DNA of 64,000 bases from Fusarium oxysporum f. sp. lycopersici 4287 (taxonomy: Eukaryota > Ascomycota > Sordariomycetes > Hypocreales > Nectriaceae). Shown here piece by piece: positions 11,281 to 21,944 of the stretch (positions are counted from its first letter, which is position 1; every line of letters starts with the position of its first letter). The stretch spans positions 968,068-1,032,067 of the forward strand of contig NC_030993.1 in NCBI RefSeq assembly GCF_000149955.1, in the 5' to 3' direction. The translations under genes and the position numbers were made by a program. A model generated the notes under the pieces. The model did no database searches. It was not told where the DNA came from and saw nothing but the letters and a program-made list of their open reading frames with translations.

Positions 11281-12906
11281 TCAACGGCGAGTAGTATCTT
11301 GAACGGTCAAGATGTTGTCATCCTCAGCATACGCATCCACCTTATACTTGGCAAACTCGCGGGTTGCCACATTATTAGCAAACAGAAGATCAAGCTCTTC
11401 AAACGTCTTGTTCTTGGTTTCAGGAAGGCGGAAAAACGTCCAAATGAAGAAGACAAAAGAGCAACCTCCCCAGAAAAAGCCAGTTTTACCGCGCCAGTTT
11501 CCTGCAGTTGGGTTGAGCATATAAGGATTGACGACATTGCAGATGATTTGAGCAATGTAATAGGCAATTCGGCTGACACAAACAGATTTGTTTCTCAGTC
11601 TGGTCGAAGAAACTTCCGAGATGATTGCGTAACAAACAGGTCCAACAGTCATGTAATACACGCCTAACCATATGAGCATCATACTGGCTTGCGCGTAGTT
11701 TCCTGCCTGAGAGTCTCCAGCACCGACGCTGATGAATCCGACAATCATCAACACGGCCGTGAGCAAGCCAAGGCCCCAAAGATACAGTGTACGCCGACCA
11801 AGGGGAAGCAGCCACCAAGATATGATTGTGCCCACAGACGCAATTCCAAGACCACCAACAGACATTCTGAAAGAAATCGACTCAGGTAAACCAGCCTGCA
11901 CGAAGAAGAAAGTCGGAGTACCACCCATGGAAGATCCACAGAAAGGCTGGGCAGCAAAGGCCATGCAGGCGATCTCGGTTCTGCGTCGGTCAACCCCACG
12001 GAAGCAATCCAGATACGAAGTACCTTGGTCGATGGACTTTTCAATCTCATTGGTATGTATCATCATGGCAAGAGCCTGTTTTGCATGACCAGAAGTTGTT
12101 GAGGAACTTAGGCGGGTGATTGACTTCTCAGCGTTTTCGTAATCACCAATCCGGACGTAGAACCACGGAGATTCGGGGGCGAAGAAGAGGACGATGAATA
12201 AAGGGACAGGCCATGCCCATTGGATTGCGAAGGGGATTCGGTAGGACCAATGCCCGGTCGTATTCGAGAAGCCTGCTTGTACTCCAGCCGAAATAAGCTG
12301 TCCTATGGCCCAACAGAGGTTGACATAGACAGTCAAATATCCTCTTAATGCCATGGGGCACACCTCTGATGCATATGCAGGAGCCATAGTGGCAAAAACG
12401 CCCCATGGGATGCCGCAAAGGAACTGTCCAACAAGAAGGACTGGAAGACTCGGTGAGAAAAAGGAGATAAAGATGCAGCCACATATGGCAACCAAGGAAG
12501 TGAGAAGTACTTTGCGGTAGCCGAACTTATATGTGAAGTAACCATTGGCAAACGCGCCAATAATAGTCCCAACGCTCACGGCATTCGAAAGTGCATTCTG
12601 CCAGGAAGCTGTGATTTGCCAGGAGTTGGATTTGGGCTGGTAGCTTCCATAGTGCTCTCGGAAGGATGGTTGGGCGAAGAAGGATGAGATAAGAACGATA
12701 TCGTAACCCTCCATGATGATCGAAGTAGAGAGAAGGACCGACCACATGACAGCCTTGGGATATTTCCGAATGGCCTGCAGCAACGTGAGGTTGTGTTCCT
12801 CTTCTGCAGCCTGCTTTGCGATGGACGTATCCTTGACCGTGTCGTAATTTGGGGCATGGTCATCTTCGCTGACCCTAGCTACCTTGTCGTCTGTGAGAGC
12901 AGCCAT
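11281..12906 (-). CDS. MFS alpha-glucoside/maltose-type permease
   Basis: This is a single-exon, 541-codon frame from the ATG at 12906. It matches fungal sugar porters of the alpha-glucoside permease group: about 12 hydrophobic segments, a cytosolic N-terminus of ~55 residues, the early motif MEGYDIVLISSFFAQPSF, the sugar-porter signature FAPESPWFYVRIG after TM6, and a C-terminal RLPETKNKTFEELDLLF. Such proteins import maltose-like disaccharides across the plasma membrane by proton symport. It is transcribed divergently from the zinc-domain regulator and lies two genes from a GH31 glycosidase, which suggests its substrate is the oligosaccharide cleaved by that enzyme. Substrate (maltose, isoprimeverose or another alpha-disaccharide) cannot be told from sequence. 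The reading frame is intact, unlike the loci to its left. Confidence 0.93.
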   Translation of the reverse strand: MAALTDDKVARVSEDDHAPNYDTVKDTSIAKQAAEEEHNLTLLQAIRKYPKAVMWSVLLSTSIIMEGYDIVLISSFFAQPSFREHYGSYQPKSNSWQITASWQNALSNAVSVGTIIGAFANGYFTYKFGYRKVLLTSLVAICGCIFISFFSPSLPVLLVGQFLCGIPWGVFATMAPAYASEVCPMALRGYLTVYVNLCWAIGQLISAGVQAGFSNTTGHWSYRIPFAIQWAWPVPLFIVLFFAPESPWFYVRIGDYENAEKSITRLSSSTTSGHAKQALAMMIHTNEIEKSIDQGTSYLDCFRGVDRRRTEIACMAFAAQPFCGSSMGGTPTFFFVQAGLPESISFRMSVGGLGIASVGTIISWWLLPLGRRTLYLWGLGLLTAVLMIVGFISVGAGDSQAGNYAQASMMLIWLGVYYMTVGPVCYAIISEVSSTRLRNKSVCVSRIAYYIAQIICNVVNPYMLNPTAGNWRGKTGFFWGGCSFVFFIWTFFRLPETKNKTFEELDLLFANNVATREFAKYKVDAYAEDDNILTVQDTTRR

Positions 12907-13902
12907 GATGCAGGAAAGTATGCAATGGAGGCCTAGATGTACCTGAGACCAGGATAAGACGACATCGACTGCCTGTCGAGATGAACCAGGATCGGCGGCA
13001 TGAGCTTCATTTATAGGGAAACAACAGAGACCACAGACATTGGTCGCCTGACGAACCCCAGGCGCTTCGTCCCATATTGTCTATGAAAGTCCTGGTTTCT
13101 TGATGATCACCCGGGGATTGTGGGGAAGAATCTGGGGATATTCTGCCAAGGATCTCCGAAAGCTTATTGCCCTAGCTCGCGTTGAAGAATATGGGGTTCC
13201 AGTGGGGGCATAGATGGATACAGATCTCATGGTGTTTTGACCCCCACCGGAGCTCTGAATCAACTGGAGGTCCGGCGGGGGAGGGGAGACACTTCTGCCA
13301 AAGTCACTGAAACTTTGGCGACATTCAGCCTCGTATTTGGCTAAATAGCGGATTGCATTACTGTAACGTCGATGAGGGCCTCAACCTGCATGTCCGGCTT
13401 GATCCCGGATTACGCGCATGAGGAAAGATGTGCCTGCCGGGAATTATGATTAAACGTGTTGTCAATGAGATCTTTGTTTCATTGTGGTGAATGTCGGATA
13501 TCATTGGGGGCTGTGATTGGTGATAGTGAAGCAAAAGAAATGATATCGGATGTAAGGTACTCGCAGTTGAGGTATCGGAATTGATTGAATTGAGACCGGC
13601 AAGGATAACACCAGGTAGTACCCTGTGGTCACATCATCACATGTAGGTCGGCTCAAGATAAGAATATATGGATGTTACTATAGGGAGCCGGCTCCTTCCA
13701 TCTGCCCATTCGTTGATAATGCATTTTGAAGAAAAAGGAGAGTCAAGTCATCAATGCGGAACAAGAAAGATCCATCCCGCCACCTTCGCTTGTCTTACTC
13801 CGCACTGCAATATCCATGAAGCTCGCAACTATCCAACGACATCCATCATGAGAAAATGATTCACGAATGATCCTCATCGCAGCGTCGTGAGTGCACAGAA
13901 AG
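12907..13902. promoter_or_regulatory. divergent promoter of permease and regulator, SYGGGG/CCGGA cluster
   Basis: This ~1-kb region separates the permease start from the regulator start. Within 170 bp it carries six SYGGGG sites, the consensus bound by the carbon repressor CreA/Cre1: 13111-13116, 13120-13125, 13132-13137, 13202-13207, 13275-13280, and on the minus strand 13242-13247. Two of them sit inside a longer motif CCCCRCCGGAS, at 13242-13252 (plus) and 13280-13270 (minus). The same motif occurs twice in front of the GH31 gene. The CCGGA part contains a CGG triplet of the kind read by Zn2Cys6 domains. Binding is inferred, not shown. Confidence 0.6.
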
Positions 13903-16900
13903 ATGGAGAGCGATGACGAGTATAGACCGGTGGACAGCGATGACGAGCCAGCACACTTGCAGTGTCACCACTGTAGGCGCATCTTCACGCGCTCGGAACA
14001 TCTACATCGCCATTTGAGAGTCCATACCCATGAGAAACCATTTTCCTGTACGAAATGCAATAAATCTTTTGCACGGCTAGATGTTCTTCAGAGACACGAA
14101 ATCACACACACGCACATAAATCCCTTAACCGCGAGCGAGAAAGTGGCGATCAGAGCGTGCAAAGAATGTGCTGCTGCCCGCAACCGTTGCTCAAGAGACT
14201 CGCCATGCACAAGATGTGAGGATAAGCGTTTGGATTGCATCTACCCTATGCCCAGGAGACGAAAACCTCAGCCTGTGCCCCAGAAGGAGGAGAAGAGGAG
14301 GAGAAGGAAGAAGGGTTCGAATCTTCAGTCACCCGAACCATTACCCGCACAAAACTTGCACGAAAATGCGGAGGGTGAAGATGATACTCAGGCACCAGAG
14401 CCATTGGCAACGGTACCAGTGGAAACGGAGCCGTTGGACACGGAGCCAAGAGAAACAGAGCTGGCTATAAACAATAGCGGAATCAATGATGCCAACAACG
14501 TTTCTTGGAACATCAATGGTTCTAACGCTTTCACGGTTCCTCCAGCAGACGGAACTTGGCCACCTAATGATGAGTCAATTACCGTTGCACCACAACCAAT
14601 GAACCCAATGTTCCAAATCGATGACATGGGAAGCTTTCAAGAAGTACCGGATCTAACCACGGCTATCCCCAATATCAATTGGCTCTCGGACAGTCAGTTT
14701 GCTCCATTGTGGGAGAATCAATTGCCTATTATCCCCGAAGGCCTTGGTTCAATGGCATACACATTTCCTCCTGAACTAACTGGACCCAATCCTGTCTCTT
14801 CTTGGGTCCCAGAGCAGTCCCTGGGCGCCAATATAAGCATTAATGGCCCAATGGAAACGCCAGCCATCGAACTGGATCAAACACACTACCCAACAGTTGT
14901 GGAAAGCCCTTACGACGGACAAGCGAGCAGTGTTAACGACTCCAATGCATCATCTTCAAGCAATGGAGCCCTCTACGTGGATGGAACAGCAGCTAGAGCC
15001 CCATTTCGTGGTCAACTACTCCCCCAGCAAGTCAGCTTACAGAGCAATCGTCCTGAACAGGACCCCCGCCTCCCCGAAGCAGATGGGTCAGACTACAGTT
15101 ATCTAAAATCCTTAGTAGCGAGTATGCGAGAATCCCCTGATAACACGTATGTGCCAGAGGCTCTCTACTCCCAACTATCGTCCGTGGTTCAGAATGAGAT
15201 CGGGATCGATCCATCACTTGATCTAGACGCTCAGATCCCCCCTCTGGACCATATCAGGGGCTTTGTGCTGCTTTATTACCGATGCTTTCATCCGACGTAT
15301 CCGTTTCTACAGAAAAACTCCTCCGTCTGGCAAGTTTCAGATAACTGGATCCTGTTACTAGCTGTAGCAACCACTGGCGCTCGATATGCTGGAAGTAGGT
15401 GGTCATCGATTATGTCAGAACTTCTAGACAAGGCCTTGAAGCACAGGGTTGACTCCATAATCAAAGAGAACACCGGTAGTGCAAACGGCATTTGGGTGCC
15501 AGGCAGCTTTCAATCACATGGCCGGATGGACCTCCAGACACTTCAAGCAGCTATTCTGAACTTAATCTCTCGAATTCATAGCGGCCAAGAAGTCATGATG
15601 GAATGGGCTCTGTATCAAAGGCTCGCTCTCATAGAAGAATGCAGGACAATGGATCTACTTTCACAGACCCCGCCACAAACTGCTGACACGCCAGTTCAAA
15701 ATGGCGATGTAGCTGTCACAGGATGGATGCAAACTCAATCGAAGTTGCGCACTGGCTTGATGATTTGGGTAAGTTGAGCCCTAACCTTCAGAAACACACT
15801 CTCATGATCATTAGATCCTTGACACAATCGTTTCTCATGAATTTAACTGTCCCCAAGTATTGAAAGTACACGAGCTTAGAACAAGACTTCCGTGCCGAGA
15901 GTCAATATGGGATCAACCAACCGTGGAACAGATATACAGTAGAGACGCGCATCAGGGTTTGTATTCTGAAATCCAACCGACCGAAATCTGGCTTATACTG
16001 ACTTTAGAACATTCGGATAGTAACGGTACTCGAGGCCCTTCATCTTCTTTACATGGAAAAGCGGCAGCCATCAAACTTAACGGAGTTTGGAAACATCGTC
16101 TTAATATATGCAGTTTGTGCGAGGACCAAAGAAGCAGCCTACCAGTATGGAACGGCCTTGTCACGATGGACTCCAGTTGCTCATGTTGAGCCACGAAAGG
16201 AATCAGTTTCTATGACTGAAACATGGCCACCAACCCTCGAAATGGTCACAAGATGGAGAAATAGTGCCTGTGACGCCTTTGATATCTTGCATTGGAAAGC
16301 GAACGGCAAAGCGGCTAATGCTGGTGGGACGGAGCACCCGACGATTCTTCACCTTCACCTTTCCCGGTTGTATATCTTGACACCTACGAAGCATTTTCAA
16401 AAGGTCGCTGCGTCTGCAGTCCTACGACAAAATGACAATGAACTTCAGAACAATATGGAATACTCGGAAGCCTGTAATCACATTCAACGTTGGGCCAACA
16501 TCGACCAGTATAAGGCAAGGCTGTCCATAATCCATGCTGGCGCTTTGTTGTGGCATGTCCGTCGATATAGTAGCAACGACTTCATAGAGCCCCATGCTAT
16601 TTACCTTGCTACCCTCTCGATATGGGCTTACAGCGTGTTCAATGCCCCTAGGACTGAGTCCCAGCAAGAACGCGGTGATGCCGTATCAAGGTCGGTGCCA
16701 GCTTCCGGGGATCGTGTATCGCAGGGATCGGTTGGAAATAATGAGTCCGAGAGCGAGGAGGAGCCAGATCCGACGTTCATCCATCTAGATCGTCCTTGTG
16801 ATGATGAAATGGTCCAAGTCTACATACGTCTAGGGCATAAGATGGCTGGCCACATGCAGAGAGTTGGCAATATCTGCAGCCCCAATGCTCCACCAAAGAT

Positions 16901-17051
16901 TCTCAGAGAAGGTATAAGGATGTTATCACATGCAAGAGCCAAAAACAAGGAATGGGGGATCGAAGCTTCCTATGTTAAGGGCTTGACAAGTCTGTTACAT
17001 GGTACCACTGCACAAGAAAACGAACGTGCAAGCGGAACACGTGTATTCTAA
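13903..17051 (+). CDS. transcription factor with two C2H2 fingers, Zn2Cys6 cluster and fungal TF domain
   Basis: Three exons: 13903-15768, 15815-15956 and 16021-17051 (introns 46 and 64 nt), giving 1012 residues. The ATG at 13903 was chosen because the open frame upstream only offers GTG. Residues ~20-85 form two classical C2H2 fingers (CHHC..H...H and CTKC..H...H). A Zn2Cys6 binuclear cluster follows (CKECAAARNRC then CTRCEDKRLDC), with a basic linker RRRKPQ. The middle is Pro/Ser/Asn-rich. From about residue 450 onward the sequence fits the fungal-specific regulatory domain (YRCFHPTYPFLQ, LPCRESIW, VTVLEALHLLYMEKR). Exon joins restore this domain in frame. It is divergent from the permease and convergent with the GH31 gene, as expected for a pathway-specific regulator. 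Its ligand and DNA site are unknown. Confidence 0.9.
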
Positions 17052-17141
17052 TAACCTCTTCTCAACTTCCCCTTGTCATCTTGAGATGCCCGCTCTGTCA
17101 GAGTGCTCTACGTACCATGAACTCCCAGCGGCCCGAAAGTC

Positions 17142-19183
17142 TCATGCTCCTCGAACAAAGACTGGCATTTGAGTCAAAGGACAGTCAACAGTGACAGTTG
17201 TTCCGGATTCATAAGACTCATCACCGTTGAAAGAAGACCACTTCTCTCCATTTGAGAGCTTGGGTAGGTAGACTTCCGTCTTGGTTTGACCTGGTGTCAG
17301 TACAGGACAGACCAGATACTTGTCACCATAGAGGTACTGGGTCGAAATGTCCCAGCACTTCTTATCGCCAGGGAACTCATAGAACAGAGGCCGCATGACT
17401 GGTGTTCCCTTTTCATGTGCTTCTTTCATAAGCTTTCGAGTATACGGTCGAAGGTCCTCCCTGATCTTGATATACTTGACACAGATATCATAAACTTGAG
17501 GGCCATAAGACCAGACCTCGTTAGGTGCTCCACTGCGACATGTCGCACCGCCGGTCGTCCCTTGCTGTGGTTGCTGAGGTTCACGATCACCATGAAGTCT
17601 CATAACAGGGCAGAATGCGCCCCACTGGAACCACCGCACAAAGAGTTCTCTGAAGCCTTCGTCGTTGGGATCGCCTCCATGAAATCCGCCGATATCTGTG
17701 GTCCACCAAGGTATACCCGAAATACCCATGTTGAGGCCTGCGCATAGCTGGTTGCGGAAGCTAGACCATGAAGAAGCAATATCTCCGCTCCATACCAGAG
17801 CTCCGTACTTCTGGCTGCCAGCCCAAGCACAGCGAAGGAGATTGACAATGTTTTTCTGGCCCGCTTCTTGTTGGCCTTCATAAAAGGCTTGAGCGTAGTT
17901 GACGGGATAGATATTTCCAATCGTCCCGTTGGAGCCTAGCCAGTAGCGGTAGTTATCAAAGTCGTATGCTGCATATTCTGGTTCTGCTTCATCTAGCCAG
18001 AACGTCTTTATGCCTTTGGAGTAATAGTTCTTGTTTACTGTGTCCCATATGTATTTCCTTGCATCTGGGTTTGTGGTGTCAAGATGTACCGTTTGGCCCT
18101 GGAAGTCCAGACCGATCCGGACACCTCTATCAGTACGGATCAAGTATCCGTGCTCCAGCATGTACTGATAATTTTCAGCTGTTTTATCAACAGTTGGCCA
18201 GATAGAGACCATGAGCTCGATTCCGAGATCTGTGAGCTCTTTAACCATGGCGTCTGATCGTTGTTAGCAATCCTTTTCTTCAATATGCTTAATTGGTACT
18301 CACCAGGATCAGGCCAGTAGTCTGAGTCGAATTTCCAATCTCCTTGCTTGGGCCAATGGAAGAAATCGATGACTATGAGATCAATCGGAATTTCTCGGCG
18401 CTTGTATTCTCTAGCCACCTCGAGAAGCTCCTCTTGTGTCTGGTATCGTAGCTTACACTGCCAAAACCCAAGTCCATACTCAGGCATAATGGGAACTTTG
18501 CCAGTAGCATCTGCGTATGCTTCCACAATCGCAGCTGGTGTGTCCCCTGCGACAATCCAATAGTCAAGGATTCGAGTTGAGAATGCTTCGAAGCTCATGA
18601 TGTTCTTGCCAAATACAGCCCTTCCTATCGCGGGGTTGTTCCACAAGAGTCCATAACCAAGTGAGGACACAGCAAAGGGAACGCTTGCTTGAGAGTTGCG
18701 GTGTGCAAGCTCAAGATCGAGTCCTTTCAGGTCAAGCCAAGGCTGTTGATATTGGCCCATTCCAAAGATCTTCTCATCTGGACTGACGCTCTCAAGACGC
18801 ATTGTCAGATGATAGTTGTCTGTTCCCAGTATTCCCTTGAACTCGCGAGCCTCCACTTCCAGAGCACTGCACTTCGGATCGAGAAGATCCCGCCTATGAC
18901 GAGAGTACTCTTCCAGAATCAGCTTCCCATCGGCTTTCTCAATAATCAATTTGCCCTGGCGGGAGATGCGGGCTTTGATGTTTCCATTCTTGATGGATGC
19001 AGACTCGTCAGTAATAGAGATTTCTGGCGTCACTTCTGCAAGCTTCTGAAGCGCCCAATCTTGCGATGGCATCACGGCAGCTTTGGTCGCCCTCACGCGG
19101 AACGCATTTGGACCCCATGGTTCAATCCAGAGTTCCTCCGCATCATATTTGTAGCGGAGGCGAGTCTTGTCGTCGAAGAACAT
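17142..19183 (-). CDS. GH31 alpha-xylosidase / alpha-glucosidase
   Basis: Two exons, 18304-19183 and 17142-18253, are separated by a 50-nt intron (GTGAGT...GATCAG). The join recreates the WPDPDAMVKEL segment and gives 663 residues. The order is that of GH31: N-terminal beta domain, then a (beta/alpha)8 barrel. The nucleophile region is KTFWLDEAEPE (Asp ~381), the acid/base region is WSGDIASSW (Asp ~451), followed by PWWTTDIGGF and MRLHGDREP. The WLDEAEPE form and the short length resemble intracellular fungal and bacterial alpha-xylosidases that split isoprimeverose, rather than large secreted alpha-glucosidases. No signal peptide is present, so the enzyme probably acts in the cytosol on sugar brought in by the neighbouring permease. 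Alpha-glucosidase activity cannot be excluded. Confidence 0.92.
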
Positions 19184-20366
19184 GGTGATTTTGAGCCTTC
19201 AGATGGCAGGGGAATGATACTGCCTTGTGATGAGAGTGAGAAGAAAAGAAAATAGCCGAATTCTATGTTTCACAAAAGCTATGAGTTTCTCCTTCTGATC
19301 CTGCCGTCGTGTAATAAGTATCTCAGTTGATGTTCAAGTCGTGTAAGCCAATCGCTTCCCCGCCGGAGTAATGCAAGTCCTCCAGTCGGGCAGCAAAATG
19401 ATGATCCAATGATAGCAGCATTCATGAGGAAAACTACAAGTTACGAATCCCCGCCGGACCTCTAATTTATCCATTTAGTGCCATACTGCTTCGGACTATG
19501 TTACGTATTGTCCAGTAAGGTAGCAAAACTTGGGATATTTATCCTAAATTATAGAAAGGCTTAGGTAAATTTAGTATAATTTAGCGTAGTTTAGTGGACC
19601 TTTAAACTGGTTTTGGTACTCGTCATCAAGGTCAGAGGTCTTCTGTTGTTATCAAAATATGCTACGGTGTCGTGACTGTTTGACACTTGGATATGAAGAG
19701 CGAGTCCGCTGAGCACGGTTAACCAAACACAACGATGGTTCTTGCAGATTAAAGAATGAATTATGGTCCTTGAAGAGCAATATAATGAAGTGTTCGAGCG
19801 ACAGAATGGTGGTACCGGGTATAAATAACAAAGCAAAATGGTATCATATCTTATACCAAATCCCACAACTGGAGCATATATGCCTCCTCAGCCGAGAGGT
19901 ATTCTTTTCTCGAGCCAAAAGAGTACTGGGACTTGGCCCTTAAATTCGAGGAGCTATTTTACCTGGAAATCCTGTGCGAATCATTCCCGTTGGCTCTCCT
20001 AGGAAACGCCCTGTGGCAATCAGGTACTTAGGGGTGAGGGACAATGAAGTCGCTCATGAGTTCCCATGGCTTTCAGGACTGGATTTATTTGAATGATTGA
20101 GAGGAGGCTAAGTAATAAATGATCAAACAGAGTACATCAACGTTGTGAACCTGAGTCTCCCGCACAACATTGTATACCCCCAGTTACTCCGTCTATTTGT
20201 CTTCAACGGAGACAGAATTGGGTTGATGCCGCGGAAGGAGGATGAGCAGCGTGAAGCCACTTAATCTCAGGGCAGTCTGAAGTTCTTGAATAATGCCAAC
20301 CCCAAGGCGGTATCGGTGACGATGTGTATAGCACAGATATTGCTCTCTGCCTTCTCGCAACCTCTT
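19184..20366. promoter_or_regulatory. GH31 promoter with shared CCCCGCCGGA motif, then gene-free DNA
   Basis: CCCCGCCGGAG lies at 19358-19368 and CCCCGCCGGACCTC at 19449-19462. The second is identical over 14 bp to the minus strand of 13267-13280 in the permease/regulator promoter. A short imperfect duplication, TCCAGT..GG.AGCAAAA, is seen near 19382 and 19510. From about 19530 on there is AT-rich repeat material (separate entry). No gene is visible between 19620 and 20366. Confidence 0.55.
19531..19605. repeat. AT-rich dispersed repeat relic, copy B
   Basis: The tract contains TTTATCCTAAATTATAG and GGTAAATTTAGTATAATTTAG, related to the ATCCTAAACTTA units near 4.8 and 24.7 kb. It is short and degenerate, with no clear ends. 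Confidence 0.4.
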
Positions 20367-21520
20367 TCAGACATTGGTGGAGTATGTCGACAGACGCAAT
20401 ATCACGAAGGTCGACGCTTTTATTGTAGTTTGGGCTGTTCCAAGTCGGGCTGCAAGCTCAAACGTGTCCACAACAGGGACAAAAAGAGAAGAGTATGCAG
20501 GGACAGGAGAGGTCACAAGAGAGAATCTAATGAATTCCCAGAGATCCCCACAAGGATATTGTTGGAACTCCTCGAGGATAGAGACAACCACAGGTTTATA
20601 ATCACGGTTGATCATGTATTTAGCAATGAGACCATGGGCTTCATGCACCGTCTGGCGAAAGGGAAGCCGGTCAATATTCCGGCACCTGAGTGTGGGTTTT
20701 GCGCGGCAACGCAACTGAACGTGGAGACGTTGGCGGGGTACCCGGGCAGACTTCTCTTTTCTTCTTAACAGTCTCTCTCCCAAGGCAGCCAGGAAATGCA
20801 AGACTTGAGATTGCCCGGGGGTGCCATGGTATCCGATAAATGCTGCCAAGTAAAGGGGCAAAGTTCAAGTCTTGCTCTAGACACGTAACTTCCCTACAAG
20901 AGCTAGCAGAAATCGAAATAGTCGCTTTAATTTGAATGCCAAAGACATTTTGAGCGATGCAAACTTCTGCCATTCCTGCATACCACAAGATATAAGCTCA
21001 TCTTGGGTCAGGCTGGGGCAAGAGGTATCTTGACGGTTTCGCCGGCACTCTTTGCAGAAATTCAGGGCAATGCATTTGATATCTCTTCTTTGGAAATCTG
21101 TGGCGATTAGTATAATGCAGATAAATATTACGGTCTTTACCTACAGGACACAAGCGTGGCGACAAACACATCTATAAAACAGGAAGGGTTTGGGTCATTT
21201 GGGTTAATGCTTGTATGGCGTTGGAGACACTGTAGCATCAGTAAACCGATTTTGTGGTTCTTTAGGGTCTCAATTTGTGATAGGAGAGGATACACCCAAC
21301 CGCACCCTCAAGGACAGAGTTCTGGATTCTCTACAAATCTGAAAACATCGTCTTTCTCGCGAAGTTGTTGGAGTCCCTGGCCAATAGTCAACACGTCTCT
21401 GACCCCGTTGGCAAATGCGGATATCAGTCGAATTGGAGTTGCCCAAGAGGACCGACCAGGCCCGGGGGCCTTGGATGTAGGAATCACATCACCTAGCTTT
21501 TATCAGATTGTAAATGCAAA
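20367..21520 (-). pseudogene. decayed protein-coding gene, family unknown
   Basis: Minus-strand frames with coherent protein-like content run from about 21500 to 20367 but are interrupted. A stretch containing ISAFANGVRDVLTIGQG ends at a stop near 21310. A second (about 21110-20880) with CKECRRN and a basic LAFKLKRLFRFLLALVGKLR runs into a stop near 20878. A third (20367-20700) with LIAKYMINRDYKPVVVSILE ends at the final TAA. Some breaks could be introns, but no pair of splice sites restores the whole. The overlapping plus-strand frame (20286-20768) looks like a shadow. No domain is recognised. Confidence 0.45.
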
Positions 21521-21944
21521 GATGTAATTGACCAACCAATATCCTCAATTGAAGAGCTTTGTAAAGAGATAACATTACTCGTTCATTCAGTGGTGGCACA
21601 GCCCAAAGAAGTAGGCTTCTCTGGCCGACATCATCTTGGTCGCAAATCTCCTCTTTAATTGTATATACTCCTAGAAGTTAGTAGATATTTTTAAGGGAGG
21701 AAGAAAAAAAAGGGGGGGCGAGGGTCGGTTTCTGACCTTGGGGGGTATTCTCCTTACTTGGGCCGGGCTGGCTTGAGCTACCGGAAGGGATTGTAACAAA
21801 GCTTCAGTTGTCTCCTCATCGCTGTCGTGTTCGCGTTTAATCGTAACCATCTCGGCTGCACAATGGCCTTTTACTATGTCGTTGAAAACGCCGAGGTCCT
21901 ATTAGTCGATAACGTCTCCATCGTCGGCATCAAACAGGTGGCAG

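Noticed and set aside
14300..14330. GGGTTCGAATC resembling a tRNA B box
   Set aside because: It lies inside the regulator's coding exon and no A box or cloverleaf could be built around it.
20286..20768. 160-codon plus-strand frame with several Cys
   Set aside because: The opposite strand carries the more protein-like sequence, and this frame has no in-frame splice partner or motif.
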